From Bathynomus jamesi (Eukaryota; Arthropoda; Malacostraca; Isopoda; Cirolanidae), in the NCBI GenBank assembly GCA_023014485.1, contig JAJOZX010001574.1:626001-690000 (forward strand): DNA of 64,000 bases, given 5' to 3'. This document shows, piece after piece, positions 1 through 11,719 of the stretch. A program made the translations under genes and the position numbers. The notes beneath the pieces were generated by a model. That model ran no database searches. It saw only the letters and a program-made list of their open reading frames with translations, and was not told where the DNA came from. Positions within the stretch are counted from its first letter, which is position 1. Every line of letters begins with the position of its first letter.

Positions 1-2553
1 AAAACCTGATTGTTAATATAAAAGACAAAAGTAATGTATATTCTGTCCATGCAATATATAGACCACCTAATACTAATATCAATAGCTTTTTAATTCACTT
101 AGATAACATGTTATGCAACTTCATAAATCGAATGCCATAGTTGCGGATGACTTCAACATCAATTTGCAATCTGAAGCAATCTCTCATAAATTTTTAAACT
201 TAATGAATTCTTTCTATCTTAGTCATACTATTACCAAACCCATTCGAGTCTGCAACTATGGCAATCGAATAACAGAATCTCCGATTGATAATATATTTGT
301 AAATAGTAATGCCCTCGTAAATTCTGGAATTATAACCACAAACATCAGTGATCATTTTGCTGCTTACGCTATATTCAATAACATTGTTTACGTTGCGGGA
401 CAAAACAACTATTGATTACGGAATATTCTCAGAGGTTAACAAAAAAAAATTTATTGGGGCTGTAGAAAATACTCGATTTGACTGTGACGAACCTATAAAT
501 GACCCAGATCATATGTTTCAGTTCTTTTATGACACCTTATTTCATATTTTTAATATTTGCTTTCCTTTAAGGAGAAAAACAGTTTCGCCCAAAAATGTCG
601 CAAATCCATGGATCACTCCAGGAATTATCACTTCGATAAAGAACAGAAATAAATTATTCAAATTGCAATCACAGAGCAAAATTCCTAAAATACAATATAC
701 TCAATACAGAAACAAATTAACTAAAATAATATAACTAAATATAACAAAATATAACTATTATAACAATCAATTTTCCAAACATAAAGGAGACATGAAAAAC
801 ACTTGGACAACCATAAGCAGTCTTCTCGGAAAGCAAATTAAGAAAAATTCAATGGAGAAATTAAATGTTGATAATAAAGACATTACTGATGATACTGCTA
901 TTGCAGGCTCTTTAACTGTACATTTTACTTCAATAGCGGATAAGCTTCACTCACAATTACTAAATAATGATCACTCACCTCTAGAATATATGTCACCCAG
1001 CCCACTAAATTCATTTTCTTTTGTTCCTGCTACCTCTACAGAGGTCCGGAGTATTATTGGTAAATTAAAAAATACAAAAAATAAAATTCATAACATTCCT
1101 GTACCTATATTGAAGCTTGTTAAAGATAAGATATCTGTAACTTTGGCTAAAATTATCAATCAAAGTATTTCCAAAGGAATATTCCCATCAATGCTAAAAA
1201 CTGGTTGTATAACACCCCTTTTTAAAGGGGGTGATCCTACACTAGCAACAAATTACAGGCCGGTGTGTTCGTTATCTGTGTTCAGCAAAGATTTTGAAAA
1301 AATTGTAAAAAGTAGAATGCAGCGATATTTAGAATCCTACAACTTATTATCTCCAAATCAATATGGCTTCCGTAATAATAAAACAACAGAAATGGATATT
1401 TTAAATCTTATGGAAATTGCAAATATAGCTAAAGAGAACAAAGAAATAATGATATCAATATTTATGGATTTGAATAAGGCGTTTGATGTAATAGACCATA
1501 ATATTCTACTTAATAAATCATATTGTTACGGCTTTAGAGGAGCAATTAATGATTGGTTTAAAAGTTATTTGTCCAATAGATATCATTTTGTATCAGTAAA
1601 TAAGTTTTGCCCAACTAAAGCGCTTGTCAAACATGATATGCCACAGGGCTCAGTTGTGGGTCCACTGTTATTTTTATTATACATAAATGTCCTTCCACGT
1701 TCATCTGATATACTGAACTTCATAATGTTTGCAGATGATACAACTGTCTCTTTTTCTTGCAAAGATGTTAAATCAGCTAAGAATATATTTCATTCAGAAT
1801 TCATCAGTGTAATGAAATGGTTGACCACCAATAAACTCTTCCTAAATACCAGTAAAACAAATTTCATGATTTTTTCTAATAAAAGAATGTATACCTTGGT
1901 GAACTTAATGTTAATAAAATCGCTATAAAGGAATGTACTGTAACAAAATTTCTTGGTATAACGCTAGATAAGAATTTGAAATGGAGTGATCATGTAAATT
2001 ATATCGCGAAAAAGATTTCGAGGAGCGTTGCTATAATGTTTAAACTTAGAAATGTAGTCCCTAAACGAGTTTTACTGACTCTTTATCATACTCTTGTTCT
2101 TCCTCATATAACGTACTGCACCCTTGTTTGGGGAAACTCCGCTAACAACGCATAAAATGGTATCTTTGTCATCCAAAAACGAGCAACAAGGTTATTATCT
2201 GATGCTGATTTCCTTAATCACTCTAGTGTATTATTTAAAGAGCTAAACCTACTAAAGCTCAACGATATAACCAAACTGGCACATTTTATTTTTATTTACG
2301 AGTGTAAGAACAAAATCATTAATTTACAATGGGTAAATAGATATTTTGTAACTCATCAAGAAATCCACTCGTATCAGACCAGAAATAGATCAAAGCTTGT
2401 TATATCTCAATTTAGATTGTCTTCATCTCAAAATACCCATTTTCATTGGATTAAAACTATGGAATGACTTAAATGCCGATATAAAAAATATTGTGAATGT
2501 AAATTTGTTTAAAACCAAATTGAAATCCCAATTAATAATAATGGCATACTAAC
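1..2553 (+). pseudogene. Decayed non-LTR retrotransposon (LINE), 5' end outside window
   Basis: An APE-type endonuclease plus reverse transcriptase polyprotein, broken into several frames. Endonuclease traces include YRPPN near 57-70, DDFNINL near 147-167 and a DNIF...ISDHF block near 285-360. The RT lies in 792-1928 and shows FMDLNKAFDVIDHN (about 1462-1503), MPQGSVVGPLLFLLYIN and the catalytic FADDT (about 1729-1743). Beyond the stop near 1928 the post-RT domain is still readable in another frame (KFLGITLDKNLKWSDHV). Frame changes occur near 350-415, 734-792 and 1910-1928. The type is Jockey/CR1-like from motif wording; the exact clade is not resolved. It is a dead copy. Confidence 0.85.
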
Positions 2554-3362
2554 AAAAATCTAGGATTAATGTTCATTAATATTGTTTACTAATTATTAAT
2601 TTCTCGTGTTTAATATAGTATTAAAAACATTTCTTGGGATTGTTCAGTTCTTATCTCTCGTGTATAATACCGGTTTCTTTGTATGGTATTGGTATAGTGC
2701 CTTCAATGGTGACCTTGTATTTGTCGTGTCAGCAGTGATAATTTAAGATTAATACATGTTTTAACTATTAATAATACTTATTTACTATTTATTATTATTA
2801 ATTATAATAACAACTAGCTGTTTATTTTTAATAAGAGCCCAGTAAAGCCTAAAGCTTAAAAGCCAAATTAAATAAAATAAATAGTCGAGCTTCACAATTA
2901 TTCATGTCATTGTAAATTGAAAAGAATGTATTTATTTTATTATTAAAAAAGGTTATTGAATTCAATTAAAAAAAGTGAGGTAGTCAAATAGTTTTGGATA
3001 GTCAGTAGAATTAGAAGAAAGGTAGAAAGCGAAGATGTATTTAGTTTGAGATTGGCACTCAAGCCGTAGCCAGAGGGTATAAAATACGGAGGATTCAAGT
3101 TAGGGAATAAGTTAAGTCATTGCGTGCATTTACCCAACATCCACCTTTGGAGTGAAATTGAGTGTAGAGAAAGTGAGAGTGTACAGAAAAGGTGTTGCTG
3201 TCAGTCGTCTCAGACACCTGAGTTTCAATGAGGAAGAGAAGGTGAGGTTTAGAGAGAGGAGAGGTGATGTTGAACAAATTGAAGACTTGAGAAAAGGCCA
3301 CGAGTATTGCAGTTTATAAAAAGTGTATCAGGCAGAGGGCCACAACATCTTTGTTTGCCTGT
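2554..3362. other. AT-rich stretch, LINE 3' tail then unassigned sequence
   Basis: About 2554-2880 is very AT-rich and probably LINE 3' UTR. The stretch 3100-3320 is less AT-rich and open on the plus strand, but it has no motif I recognise and no supported splice borders. I call no gene here. Confidence 0.4.
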
Positions 3363-3400
3363 GGATGCAGAGGAATATATATACATACACACACACACAT

Positions 3401-3447
<47 letters not shown>

Positions 3448-3462
3448 ATATATATATATATA
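3363..3462. repeat. (TA)n/(AC)n microsatellite
   Basis: Alternating AT with a short CA run, directly abutting the 5' end of a tRNA-derived SINE at 3463. Confidence 0.9.
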
Positions 3463-3620
3463 CGCCTCGGTGGTGAAGTGGTTAGCATCGCTGACTACGA
3501 ATCCATCGGCCCCGGGATCGAGACCCGGTGACGGCAGGCGGCGCGCAGCAAACCCAGCTGCTTATCCTTCCATACAATAAAATTTCTGGTAGATAAATGG
3601 GTACCCTGGGTAGCCTAGTG
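3463..3620 (+). mobile_element. tRNA-derived SINE, first head (left half of a split copy)
   Basis: A pol III promoter pattern is visible: A-box-like TGGTGAAGTGG at about 3471 and B-box-like GGGATCGAGACCC at about 3515. A linker follows, ending GGGTACCCTGGGTAGCCTAGTG. The copy is interrupted at 3620 by the LTR element and resumes at 8633. The minus-strand copy at 44191-43912 shows the uninterrupted arrangement. The copy is a retroposed tRNA relative and not a functional tRNA gene. Confidence 0.8.
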
Positions 3621-4165
3621 TGTAGTAATGCCAAGTTAAGAATATTAATTAATGTTTAATATAAATTTACTAAAAATTGTGATGATTACGATAAAGCATG
3701 TTTGTTAGATTGTAAATTGTTTAAATGGGTAAAGTTGGTAGTCCTGGACAAAGGAACCCAAACAGCCGGCTACCCATAAAGACTCAGTCTTGAGGCAGCG
3801 CGTTACGCGATAGGTTGACTAAATGTAACGTAAAATTAATTTAGTGAGTGTCCCTCTCCGACCTAAATTATTAAATTAGAATTTCATACTCGCATACCCC
3901 TAATTAACTAAACCATTTTCGAAATTAATAAAACGTAATAAGTGTTAATAAAGAGTATCAATATACCTCCCCCTCCCCCCTTCGTTTTGTAACGGTTTCA
4001 GTCTAGGCGCGCTACCATCATATTTATACGATACGGCAAAAAGAGTGTAGAGAAACAAAGTGATAAATGAAAGAAAGAGCCGATAGAGAATAAATAGAGA
4101 TATAGTAAAGTAGGAAGAAGCGCAAATAATGAAGAGAAAGTAAATAATAAAACCTATTCACTACA
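3621..4165 (+). repeat. 5' LTR
   Basis: 545 bp, TG...CA ended with short inverted termini TGTAGT/ACTACA. A weak TATA-like ATATTTATA sits near 4020 and AATAAAA near 4146, in keeping with promoter and poly(A) roles. It differs from the 3' LTR by scattered substitutions and small indels, so insertion is not very recent. Confidence 0.85.
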
Positions 4166-4167
4166 TC

Positions 4168-4182
4168 TGGTGGCAGCGGTGG
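4168..4182 (+). promoter_or_regulatory. Candidate primer-binding site
   Basis: TGGTGGCAGCGGTGG begins two bases after the 5' LTR, where a tRNA 3' end would prime minus-strand synthesis. It begins with the expected TGG (complement of CCA). I could not assign the tRNA; initiator Met is only a partial match. Confidence 0.55.
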
Positions 4183-7100
4183 TCTTACATCATATTTTGT
4201 GAGGCTTACCCACGTGTTAGTATTTCGATTAAAATTCTTAAAACCCGGTATAATAACCAATAGCGTTAATGAATATTTTATTTCGATTATTAAAATATCT
4301 AAATGCAAAGTTTATCCCGCTTGCAGGCAAATTTCGATTTTCATTCCTTAAAATTCATTATAAATGAAAATTCAAAATGGCGCGCCCATTGTTTTCCAAA
4401 TTATTCCGAGTCACGTCGCTTCAAAAAGCTTGCGCGTCAAAATTGGTTGTTTGAGATTGAGTCTAGTGACTCAAAAACTTATTTTAGTCGTTAGAGTCGG
4501 TAGAAAAACTTGTCCGACTCAATATTGCGAGTCATTATTACGTTAAATTTCGTTCATTCGGTCGGAGAGGATATAGTTTGAAAATTATCGTGCTGCCTGA
4601 AGACTCAATTTTCTTTTCTTTTCGTCTCTTCCACTGTATGCTTGTTTCAGCTTACCTTTTTACTTTGTTTAAAATTTGTACGTAAGTAAATTGTTAGTTT
4701 AAATACAGTATGATACACATTTTATATGGTCCTTTCAAAATGTTTTAGCGAAAATTTGAGAAATTTTCTGGGTTTCATTAGCAGATTTTTGATTATATTT
4801 CGATTGCCTGTATATAATAATAGGATTATTTTGGTTATATAGATTTACGAGCTTTTTGCTTCGTTCGCTTCGCGCTATATAGGTTAAGTTACAGTTAATT
4901 GACAGTCGAAAGGTAATCTTAAACATATTAAATTTGTCAGATTATAAGTCGCCGTATAGGATTGTGTTAAATTTCAAAATAAGCAGAATTCGTTTAACTG
5001 AAATAGAGAAATTGTGTTGTAAAATTTTTTATGTTTTTTTTGGATTTTTATATACTCATTAATTATATACTCATTAATTATATACTTACTTATTAACTAA
5101 TACGTATTTATTGGTTATATATATAATTACATATATTTATATACTCAAACTTTGGTAGGTAAGCTGATTATTTTTTTCTCCTCTGTTTCTTTCGTTCATC
5201 TCACGACAATTCCGACATATTTGGTAAGATGGCTATTGTATCGTACTTAAGAAGAATTTCTTGTAGGCCTATCGTAAAATATTGTTCGGAGATAAACCGT
5301 TACTACGGTATGTCTATTGAGTAGTAAATTTTTAGTTATTTAACAAAATTTTCATTGGTTTAACATAAATAAGCATAGGATTTTTCTTTAATAAGCACAA
5401 ATGTTATGCATAAAATTTTAAATTGTTCTTTCCGCGCATAACATTGAATTTATTAATTATAGGCCTAAAAGTGCAGCAGTAAATTTTATTTTTATTTTGA
5501 CGGCCAAGGTGAGTTACGGTACACATTTTACTAAATCTGGATATTATAATTTTTTTGAATTACAGAAATTTGTGTAGAAAATTCTTGTCATATATTGTTT
5601 ACGTTTTATAAATTCATTCAATAATCAATTTTATTTGTACAGGTAGGCCGATTTTTTATTTTTCTTTCCAGTTCAATGACAATGGTAAAATTTTTAGTTC
5701 AAATTTAGTTTGTATTCTAAAAGGATGTTTTAATTTGATATTTTAATTTGGAATTAGAAATGAAAAATGTCTTTTTTTTAGTTCGAGCGTTTGCATGGAA
5801 AATATTATGAAATTATGTTAGGATATAATGCAGTTTCATTCGGTTAGGGATATTTGTAAGAGGTTCGCTTACAAACAAAGCGACCGCTCTCAATTAGGAA
5901 ATGTTTTAGTTTTGTTTACAGTGGATTGTGTGTAATTGTGAGTGCATATTATCTATTCTTATTTAGTATAACGAAAAAAATTTGTATTTTCACTTGGAAA
6001 CGATAAATTACTGAGATTTTTGTGATTTGCAAACCATACTGGGGTTTCCTGTTGAAGGAGAGAGTTGTATCTCAGATGTAATTTGCGAATTGCGAGTTCA
6101 ATTCATATGAAATTTGACGTTTCAAGTTGGAATTACTGTATTAAAATAATTTTTTGGTAGTAATATTTAAATTTTTTTTACTTTTTAATAACTGTTTAGA
6201 AAATTATTATTGTTTAAACTTCAGTCGGAGTTAACTAATGCATTTGAAACATTGACTCAAGTGTACACTCGGAAATGGAGCCTAGATAGCCAGTAACGTT
6301 TTTGTGGCGTCTTTGTGTGCTCCTCCTCAAAGCAAGAGGGTTCATGATTGTCAGAGATGGATGACATGAAGTTTCTGGGTTCATTTTTGTCTTTTGTATT
6401 TAGAGGTATTGAGGTGATTTCTGACGATAGTTTGAACAATAATAATTCTTAAATTATACTAACAGTTACTATGTATGGGCGCTTTTATATTTATACTGTA
6501 CAATTTTGTTTAGCGTTTTATGATTTTTTTTTTATCTTCTCTGCTGTAACTGCCATAAGTGACCTTATTGGTAGCTAGATTTGATTAAATTTTGCGAAAT
6601 TTTGAGATGTGTAATTTTTTTTCTTTCCGTGAATTTGGCCAGAGCAAGTGTGTAGTTAGTATTTCGAAGTGAACTGTCGAGAAAATTCGATAAATTAAAA
6701 ATGAAATGATAAGCAGTACAGAAACGTTTCGAATAAACTTTTTTTTCAAAATTGCAAAGGCTCAATTTGGGTCAACCAAGTTGAATCCGAGTTCCATCAA
6801 GTGAGTTTAGTCGACCGGATAGGTGATCGATCACCAATGAGAGAGAAGAGAAACCCAGACTGCGCAGGGACTTGGCGCAGGATGGTTTCGGAAGAGAAGA
6901 GAGAGAAGAGAGGAACCGAATGCGCATGCAGTTGGCGCAGGACAGTTTCGGAAGAGAAGAGAAACTTCGTGTGCAGGGTCTTGGCACACGAAAGTTTCGA
7001 TCGAAGATGGTCTACTGGTATTTTTCGGGCAGTAGCTGGTCACGTTGCTCGAATGCTTCGCTAAATATGTGTCACAGCGCGCGGTAGACAAGCCACGAGA

Positions 7101-8080
7101 GCTTGAACGGGTGCCTACGACTGTACTGTCCATACAGACATACAGTAGGTTCGTTGGGAAACGGCCTACGGCGGAGTCATCGGTTGATTGTTTGCCAGTA
7201 GAAGAGTCTTTCAGCTGGACGTAGGAAGAGCAGCGTTCACCGACAAAAGTGGAGATGAGACAAGGCGAGTTTCTTCATCGACTTCTAGAATTGCAAATTC
7301 CGTCCAATTCCAGCGCGTGGTCCCGCTTTCAGATATCTCCCCCCCTGATCCTTTTAGAATTGGACGTCTCTTGTTTTTTTTTTCGCCATTGGAGAGAGAG
7401 CGGAACCATTATAGCGTGCTGCCCTGTTGCATGTTGATTGATGCAATCCCTTGCATTCTAGCGAAGTGAGCAGGAGAGCTGCGATTGAAAATTGAAATCC
7501 GTTGTCAGCGTGCGGAGTGTCATCTAAACAACGTCCAGCAAATTAAGTACTGATTATTGTGTAATGAAATTATAAGTGAAAAGGGTGCGATTATTGCCCA
7601 TATTGTTGTGTTTTTCGTGAAATAGTATGTGCGCTCTTGGTCAGTATTTTATGTAAACTTTTTCTTATTTTTTTCTATGTTGCCCTGATAGTAACTGTAT
7701 AACTATACAAATAATTGTTTCGAATGTAAAGCGATCGTTGATGAGAAATCGCGGGAATAGATTGTGAACTTGAGATTTGTGTAGCCACTGTAAGAAAATT
7801 TTCCGTTATTTTTTTTGGCATGTATAGATTAGTTACAGGTTGTAATTTAATTATTAGAGTGAAATGTTATTTTATGCAAATGTGAAAATTATAAAGTTTT
7901 CGGTTTTTATAATATACAATATATGTATGGAATTGTCATTCTATTATTTCTTGTCTATTTCTAAACTTTGAATTGTTAAAGAAAAAAAAAAAAAAAAAAA
8001 TTGCAAAATATATAAATTTGTTGAATAAATTTATTGAATTGTTAAACGATATTAATAAGTTTTCTAATGAAAAACTTATT
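4183..8080 (+). other. Non-coding interior of the LTR element
   Basis: No open frame longer than about 100 codons and no retroviral-type motif. One GC-richer island (about 6796-7180) contains roughly three degenerate ~66-bp units sharing TTGGCGCAGGA and TTTCGGAAGAGAAGAG. A run of A lies near 7981-8000. The region may serve only for packaging or replication signals, but that is inference. Confidence 0.6.
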
Positions 8081-8099
8081 TTCAAGGGGGTGATGCGAG
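8081..8099 (+). promoter_or_regulatory. Candidate polypurine tract
   Basis: TTCAAGGGGG followed by TGATGCGAG lies immediately upstream of the 3' LTR, the expected place for plus-strand priming. The 9-bp gap before the LTR is slightly unusual. Confidence 0.5.
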
Positions 8100-8632
8100 T
8101 GTAGTAATGCTTAGTTAAGAATATTAATTAATGTTTAATATAAATTTACTAAAAATTGTGATGATTACGATAAAGCATGTTTGTTAGTTTAAATTGTTTA
8201 AAATGGGTACAGTTGGTAGTCCTGGACAGCCCAAAAGCGGCTATACCCATAATCAGTCTTGAGGCAACGCGTTACGCGATAGGTTGACGAAATGTAACGT
8301 AAAATTAATTTAGTGAGTGTCCCTCTCCGACCTAAATTATTATAATAGAATTTCATACTCGCATACCCCTAATTAACTAAACCATTTTCGAAATTAATAA
8401 AACGTTAAGTGTTAATAAAGAGTATTAATATACCCCCCCCTTCCCCCTTTGTTTTGTAACGGTTTCAGTCTAGGCGCGCTACCATGATATTTATACGATA
8501 CGGCAAAAAGAGTGTAGAGAAACAAAGTGATAAATGAAAGAAAGAGCCGATAGAGAATAAATAGAGATATAGTAAAGTAGAAAGAAGCGTAAATAATGAA
8601 GAGAAAGTAAATAATAAAACCTATTCACTACA
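8100..8632 (+). repeat. 3' LTR
   Basis: 533 bp, matches the 5' LTR almost throughout with small indels (for example around 8185-8250). It ends CTATTCACTACA and is followed by target duplication AGTG. Confidence 0.85.
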
Positions 8633-8765
8633 AGTGGTTAAGACGCTGGGCTGCTGGTGGGGCGTGGTTCGGATTCCACGTTTAACTGTAGATCTAAGGT
8701 GGAATGACAAGCTTGACCTTCGTAAGAATAAGCAATTCGGGCGGAAGCAAAACCAAGGTTAACGG
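8633..8765 (+). mobile_element. tRNA-derived SINE, second head (right half of the split copy)
   Basis: Resumes the SINE cut at 3620: AGTGGTTAAGACGCTGGGC then B-box-like GTGGTTCGGATTCC and a body shared with 10890-11042 and 43912-44050. Joined to 3463-3620, minus one AGTG, it gives a two-headed SINE like the one at 44191-43912. Confidence 0.75.
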
Positions 8766-9197
8766 ACGTTATATATATGTTATAGAATGACCGTTCCTTA
8801 TCCGCTGAGTTGCAGTGAACGCTCGACCTTATAGACACAAGTCCAATGCGCATGCGTGAAACCCAAGACATAAAAGGCTGGGACTGACCACACCCTGGAC
8901 GATTTTACTACCTGAACTTACCCATGTTTTATGCATAACCAATTTTTGCCGTCAGGCATAAACCCGTGCCGTAGGCCGGTTCATCTACTCGCATTAATCA
9001 TAGAATAAAGTATAATGCAAGCCCTCATTCATTATTCACCCTCTTACGGCTTATACTCCAAAGCATCGAAGCCATCCTGATGCCCCAGTGACGTTTGAGG
9101 GCCGTTGAGTTACACCCCTTCAGCCACTGGGAAAAAAGAACCCATTGAAACCTTCAACTATATAAAATTGGTGTTGGCATTGACGCCACGACACCAA

Positions 9198-9240
<43 letters not shown>
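8766..9240. other. Unassigned sequence and (TA)n tract
   Basis: Moderately GC sequence with no open frame or recognised repeat, followed by a (TA)n run at about 9201-9240. Confidence 0.5.
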
Positions 9241-9241
<1 letters not shown>

Positions 9242-9592
9242 ATGGTGGCGCAAAAGTCGCGCATCATAGGAATTTTCAGTGTTGATTATAATATATATTT
9301 TTTTTCTTTAGGTAGGGGATGGCTGCGAAATTAACAATAGACGAGAAGGTGAGCTTGGTTTTAATGTATGGAATACCAGGTACAACAAATCGATGAATCG
9401 GTACAGAATTTAACAGAATTTAAATTCTGTACCGGTTCATCGATTTGTTGTACCTGGTATTCCATACATTAAAACCAAGCTCACCCTCTCGTCTATTGTT
9501 AATTTCGCAGCCATCCCCTACCTAAAAGAAAAAATAATATATTATAATCAACACTGAAAATTCCTATGATGCGCAACTTTTGTACCACCCTG
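9241..9592. mobile_element. Palindromic mariner-type MITE
   Basis: Two ~172-bp arms are near-perfect reverse complements around a centre near 9418. The right end reads CCACCCTG then TA, matching CAGGGTGG-type Tc1/mariner ends; the left end is slightly decayed. Each arm contains a start codon (9319 on the plus strand) and the short frame MAAKLTIDEKVSLVLMYG, which looks like the N-terminus of a transposase. The element therefore consists of two copies of the 5' end of a mariner-like transposon, head to head. Confidence 0.8.
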
Positions 9593-9734
9593 TATATGTA
9601 TATATATATATAATAATATATATATATAATATATTATATATATGTATATATATATATACTGTATATATGAGGTCTTCCGAAGCAAAAGTAGCACAAGCGC
9701 CATTTTTTTTAATCGTCAGAAAACGCGTTGAAAG

Positions 9735-9836
9735 TTAACCCTCTAGCGCCCAGTGTTACTTTACGGATTTTGTTCTGGCTAACGTCAGACGATTTCATTC
9801 AGTCTCGGAAAAGACCACTGGGCGCTAAAGTGTTGA
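9735..9836. mobile_element. piggyBac-like MITE
   Basis: Starts TTAACCCTCTAGCGCCCAGTG and ends with the near reverse complement CACTGGGCGCTAAAGTGTTGA. TTAA target and CCCT-type ends are the piggyBac pattern; the right TTAA is mutated to TTGA. No coding capacity. Confidence 0.6.
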
Positions 9837-10001
9837 TACAAGTAATAAAATCCTCAATAGATCTGGTCACTGTGACGTCATGCTTTCGAATTTCGTTACA
9901 AATAATGAAACTGCAATTCTCCAGTTATCAGTCATCATTTTGATATAATGATTACATCATCATTAAACAAAAACAAAGCAAGATTTTTTACTGAATTTCA
10001 A

Positions 10002-10033
<32 letters not shown>

Positions 10034-10224
10034 GAATAAGTGTGTTCCAAACACTCGGTTTGAACACCTGCAGTTTCTAATAGGCGGAAATGTCTAGCTC
10101 ACTTATATAAGCGCCTAAATTCTACTCAACAAACAAAAATATATACGAGTATATGCCACACACCACACACACACACACACAACACACACACACACACACC
10201 ACATATATATATATATATATATAA

Positions 10225-10255
<31 letters not shown>

Positions 10256-10256
<1 letters not shown>

Positions 10257-10758
10257 GTTAAAAAGTGTCCTCAATACCGTTCAAACTAACTCTCCCGTTA
10301 AGACCGCAGTAGACCATTCAAGTGTTATACCAATACCATCGTTTTGTATCCCCTTGTTATTGTGTTCATTCATATAACTTACGTATTTTGCGTCCGATTG
10401 TTTATGTGCTCTTTTAGGCATTTCATTTTTACCGACCTAATCCATTTACTCTACCATACCGTACTTTCATTATTTCAGTTATTATTGGCTTAATCACTTA
10501 TTCTGTGTTCACCTCTGCATATCTCATTAGCCTACCTGAATTAGTGTACTTACTTAACAATTAGACTGTATAACCATTTCTTATTGCTAATATTAATGAG
10601 TCATCTTTAGCGTAGTATAAATACCGCTATAGAATTGTTAATCACTGTGAACAAATAATTCATTTATTTTTCTAATTAAACACAAAACAACAAAGTAATT
10701 TCTCTCTCCTTATTAAATATTGTTTGTTTGGGCTGTAACCCCTAAACTGGTGACCCCT
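10256..10758 (+). mobile_element. Candidate solo or broken LTR with primer-binding site
   Basis: Begins TGTTAAAAAG and carries a TATA-like AGTATAAATA near 10615. It runs to 10747 and is followed by TGGTGACCCC, a sequence typical of the primer-binding site of some Ty3/Gypsy elements. No second LTR or pol frame is found downstream in the window. The termini are inferred and not proven by a target duplication. Confidence 0.4.
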
Positions 10759-10834
10759 ACTTATTCATTTCAATTTAATTCATAAATTATAGTCAGTCTA
10801 CTTTCTTGGCAACATCAAATTGGTGATCCGTAGG

Positions 10835-11156
10835 CCCGGTAGGGCCGGCGCTAGGCTTTGCTAGGTTTTGCGGGGCCGGGTACAAAATATGTTCATTCTG
10901 ACGAAGGTTAAGCTTATTGTCCTACCTTAGACCTAAAGCTTAACTTGAAAATCGAACCACGACCCACCAAGGAAGTCAGAAATTACAAAGTCTTCGCCCT
11001 GACTCGATCTCACGACCTTCCGATCATCAGACCAGTGTCTTTACTACATAATATAGTAATTTTTCATCTTTATAATTATTTACATTCAAACGTTTGAGCA
11101 TCCCGGTAGGGCCGGCGCTAGGCTTTGCTAGGTTTTGCGGGGCCGGGTATAAAATA
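10835..11156. repeat. 55-bp direct repeat flanking a SINE fragment
   Basis: A GC-rich unit with CCCGGTAGGGCCGGCGCTAG and TTTTGCGGGGCCGGGTA occurs at 10835-10889 and again at 11102-11156. The region between contains a minus-strand SINE copy. Confidence 0.75.
10890..11042 (-). mobile_element. SINE fragment (second-head type)
   Basis: The reverse complement carries GTGGTTCGATTTT and the body shared with 8633-8765 (TTCATTCTGACGAAGGTTAA on the plus strand). The copy is degraded. Confidence 0.55.
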
Positions 11157-11275
11157 ATTGCGGGGCCAGCGGTCAGTATTCGGAATGTTTTTTTTTTTAA
11201 TTGATGTTAAAATCCATTTAAATCACAGTTCAATTTATAATGATTAACATACGAAAATGTATAGTGCAATCAAGC

Positions 11276-11542
11276 CCATAGCCAGAGGGGGGAGGGTCGA
11301 ACGACCCCTCCCCCCCCTTGACAGGAAAGGTCCATTTTTTAACCATAGTTATAACCTATGATGTGATATTATAAGATATAACATCATTTAGTAAATAAAC
11401 ACTTGCATTTTTTAAAACTACTCTAAACTTCTCTAAACTTAGCCACTCTAAGCCCCTTCCGCAGTGACTAGGTCGTTGCACCAAAAGGTCCGCCTTTCTA
11501 CAATTTCGACCCTCCCCCCCTTTGAGAAGTCCGGGCTACGGG
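11276..11542. mobile_element. MITE with CCC(A/G)TAGCC ends
   Basis: The left end CCCATAGCCAGAGGGGGGAG is matched in inverse by GGGCTACGGG preceded by CCTCCCCCCCTTT at the right. The arms are imperfect. Superfamily not assigned and no clean target duplication. Confidence 0.5.
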
Positions 11543-11719
11543 ACTGCAATAGAATAATTTCTTGTCTTCCCTGTAATTACACACGGCACCACAAAGTTCG
11601 CAAATATTCTGTAATGGAATTACGCCATGCGCTGCAAAAATGTCTATCGCTTTACTACCACTTTTTTGAACTATTTCAATTAAATCCTCGAAAGACATCG
11701 AACACCCATCACACTCCAT
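11498..11719 (-). pseudogene. Zinc-ribbon fragment, possibly Merlin-type transposase N-terminus
   Basis: A 73-codon minus-strand frame with MSFEDLIEIVQ and a Cx2C pair (ICELCGAVC), then YREDKKLFYCSP. The spacing resembles the N-terminal zinc ribbon of Merlin/ISXO2-like transposases. Its last 15 codons run through the right terminal repeat of the MITE at 11276-11542, so the frame is accidental there. No catalytic domain is present. Confidence 0.35.

Larger units (their letters stand above)
3621..8632 (+). mobile_element. Non-autonomous LTR retrotransposon (LARD-like)
   Basis: Two near-identical direct repeats (3621-4165 and 8100-8632), each beginning TGTAGTAATG and ending CTATTCACTACA, flank 3.9 kb. 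The element is bounded by the 4-bp target duplication AGTG (3617-3620 and 8633-8636) and splits a SINE. A tRNA-primer-like site lies 2 bp inside the left LTR, and a purine run AAGGGGG lies just before the right LTR. No gag, protease, RT or integrase reading frame is visible inside, so mobilisation would need proteins from another element. Ty3/Gypsy affiliation is inferred from the TSD length and the layout only. Confidence 0.85.

Noticed and set aside
3307..3531. Open frame rich in Ile-Tyr
   Set aside because: It is translated TA microsatellite plus SINE head; no protein signal.
3463..3540. True tRNA gene
   Set aside because: A/B boxes are present but no full cloverleaf or intact acceptor stem; it continues into a SINE body and recurs at 44191.
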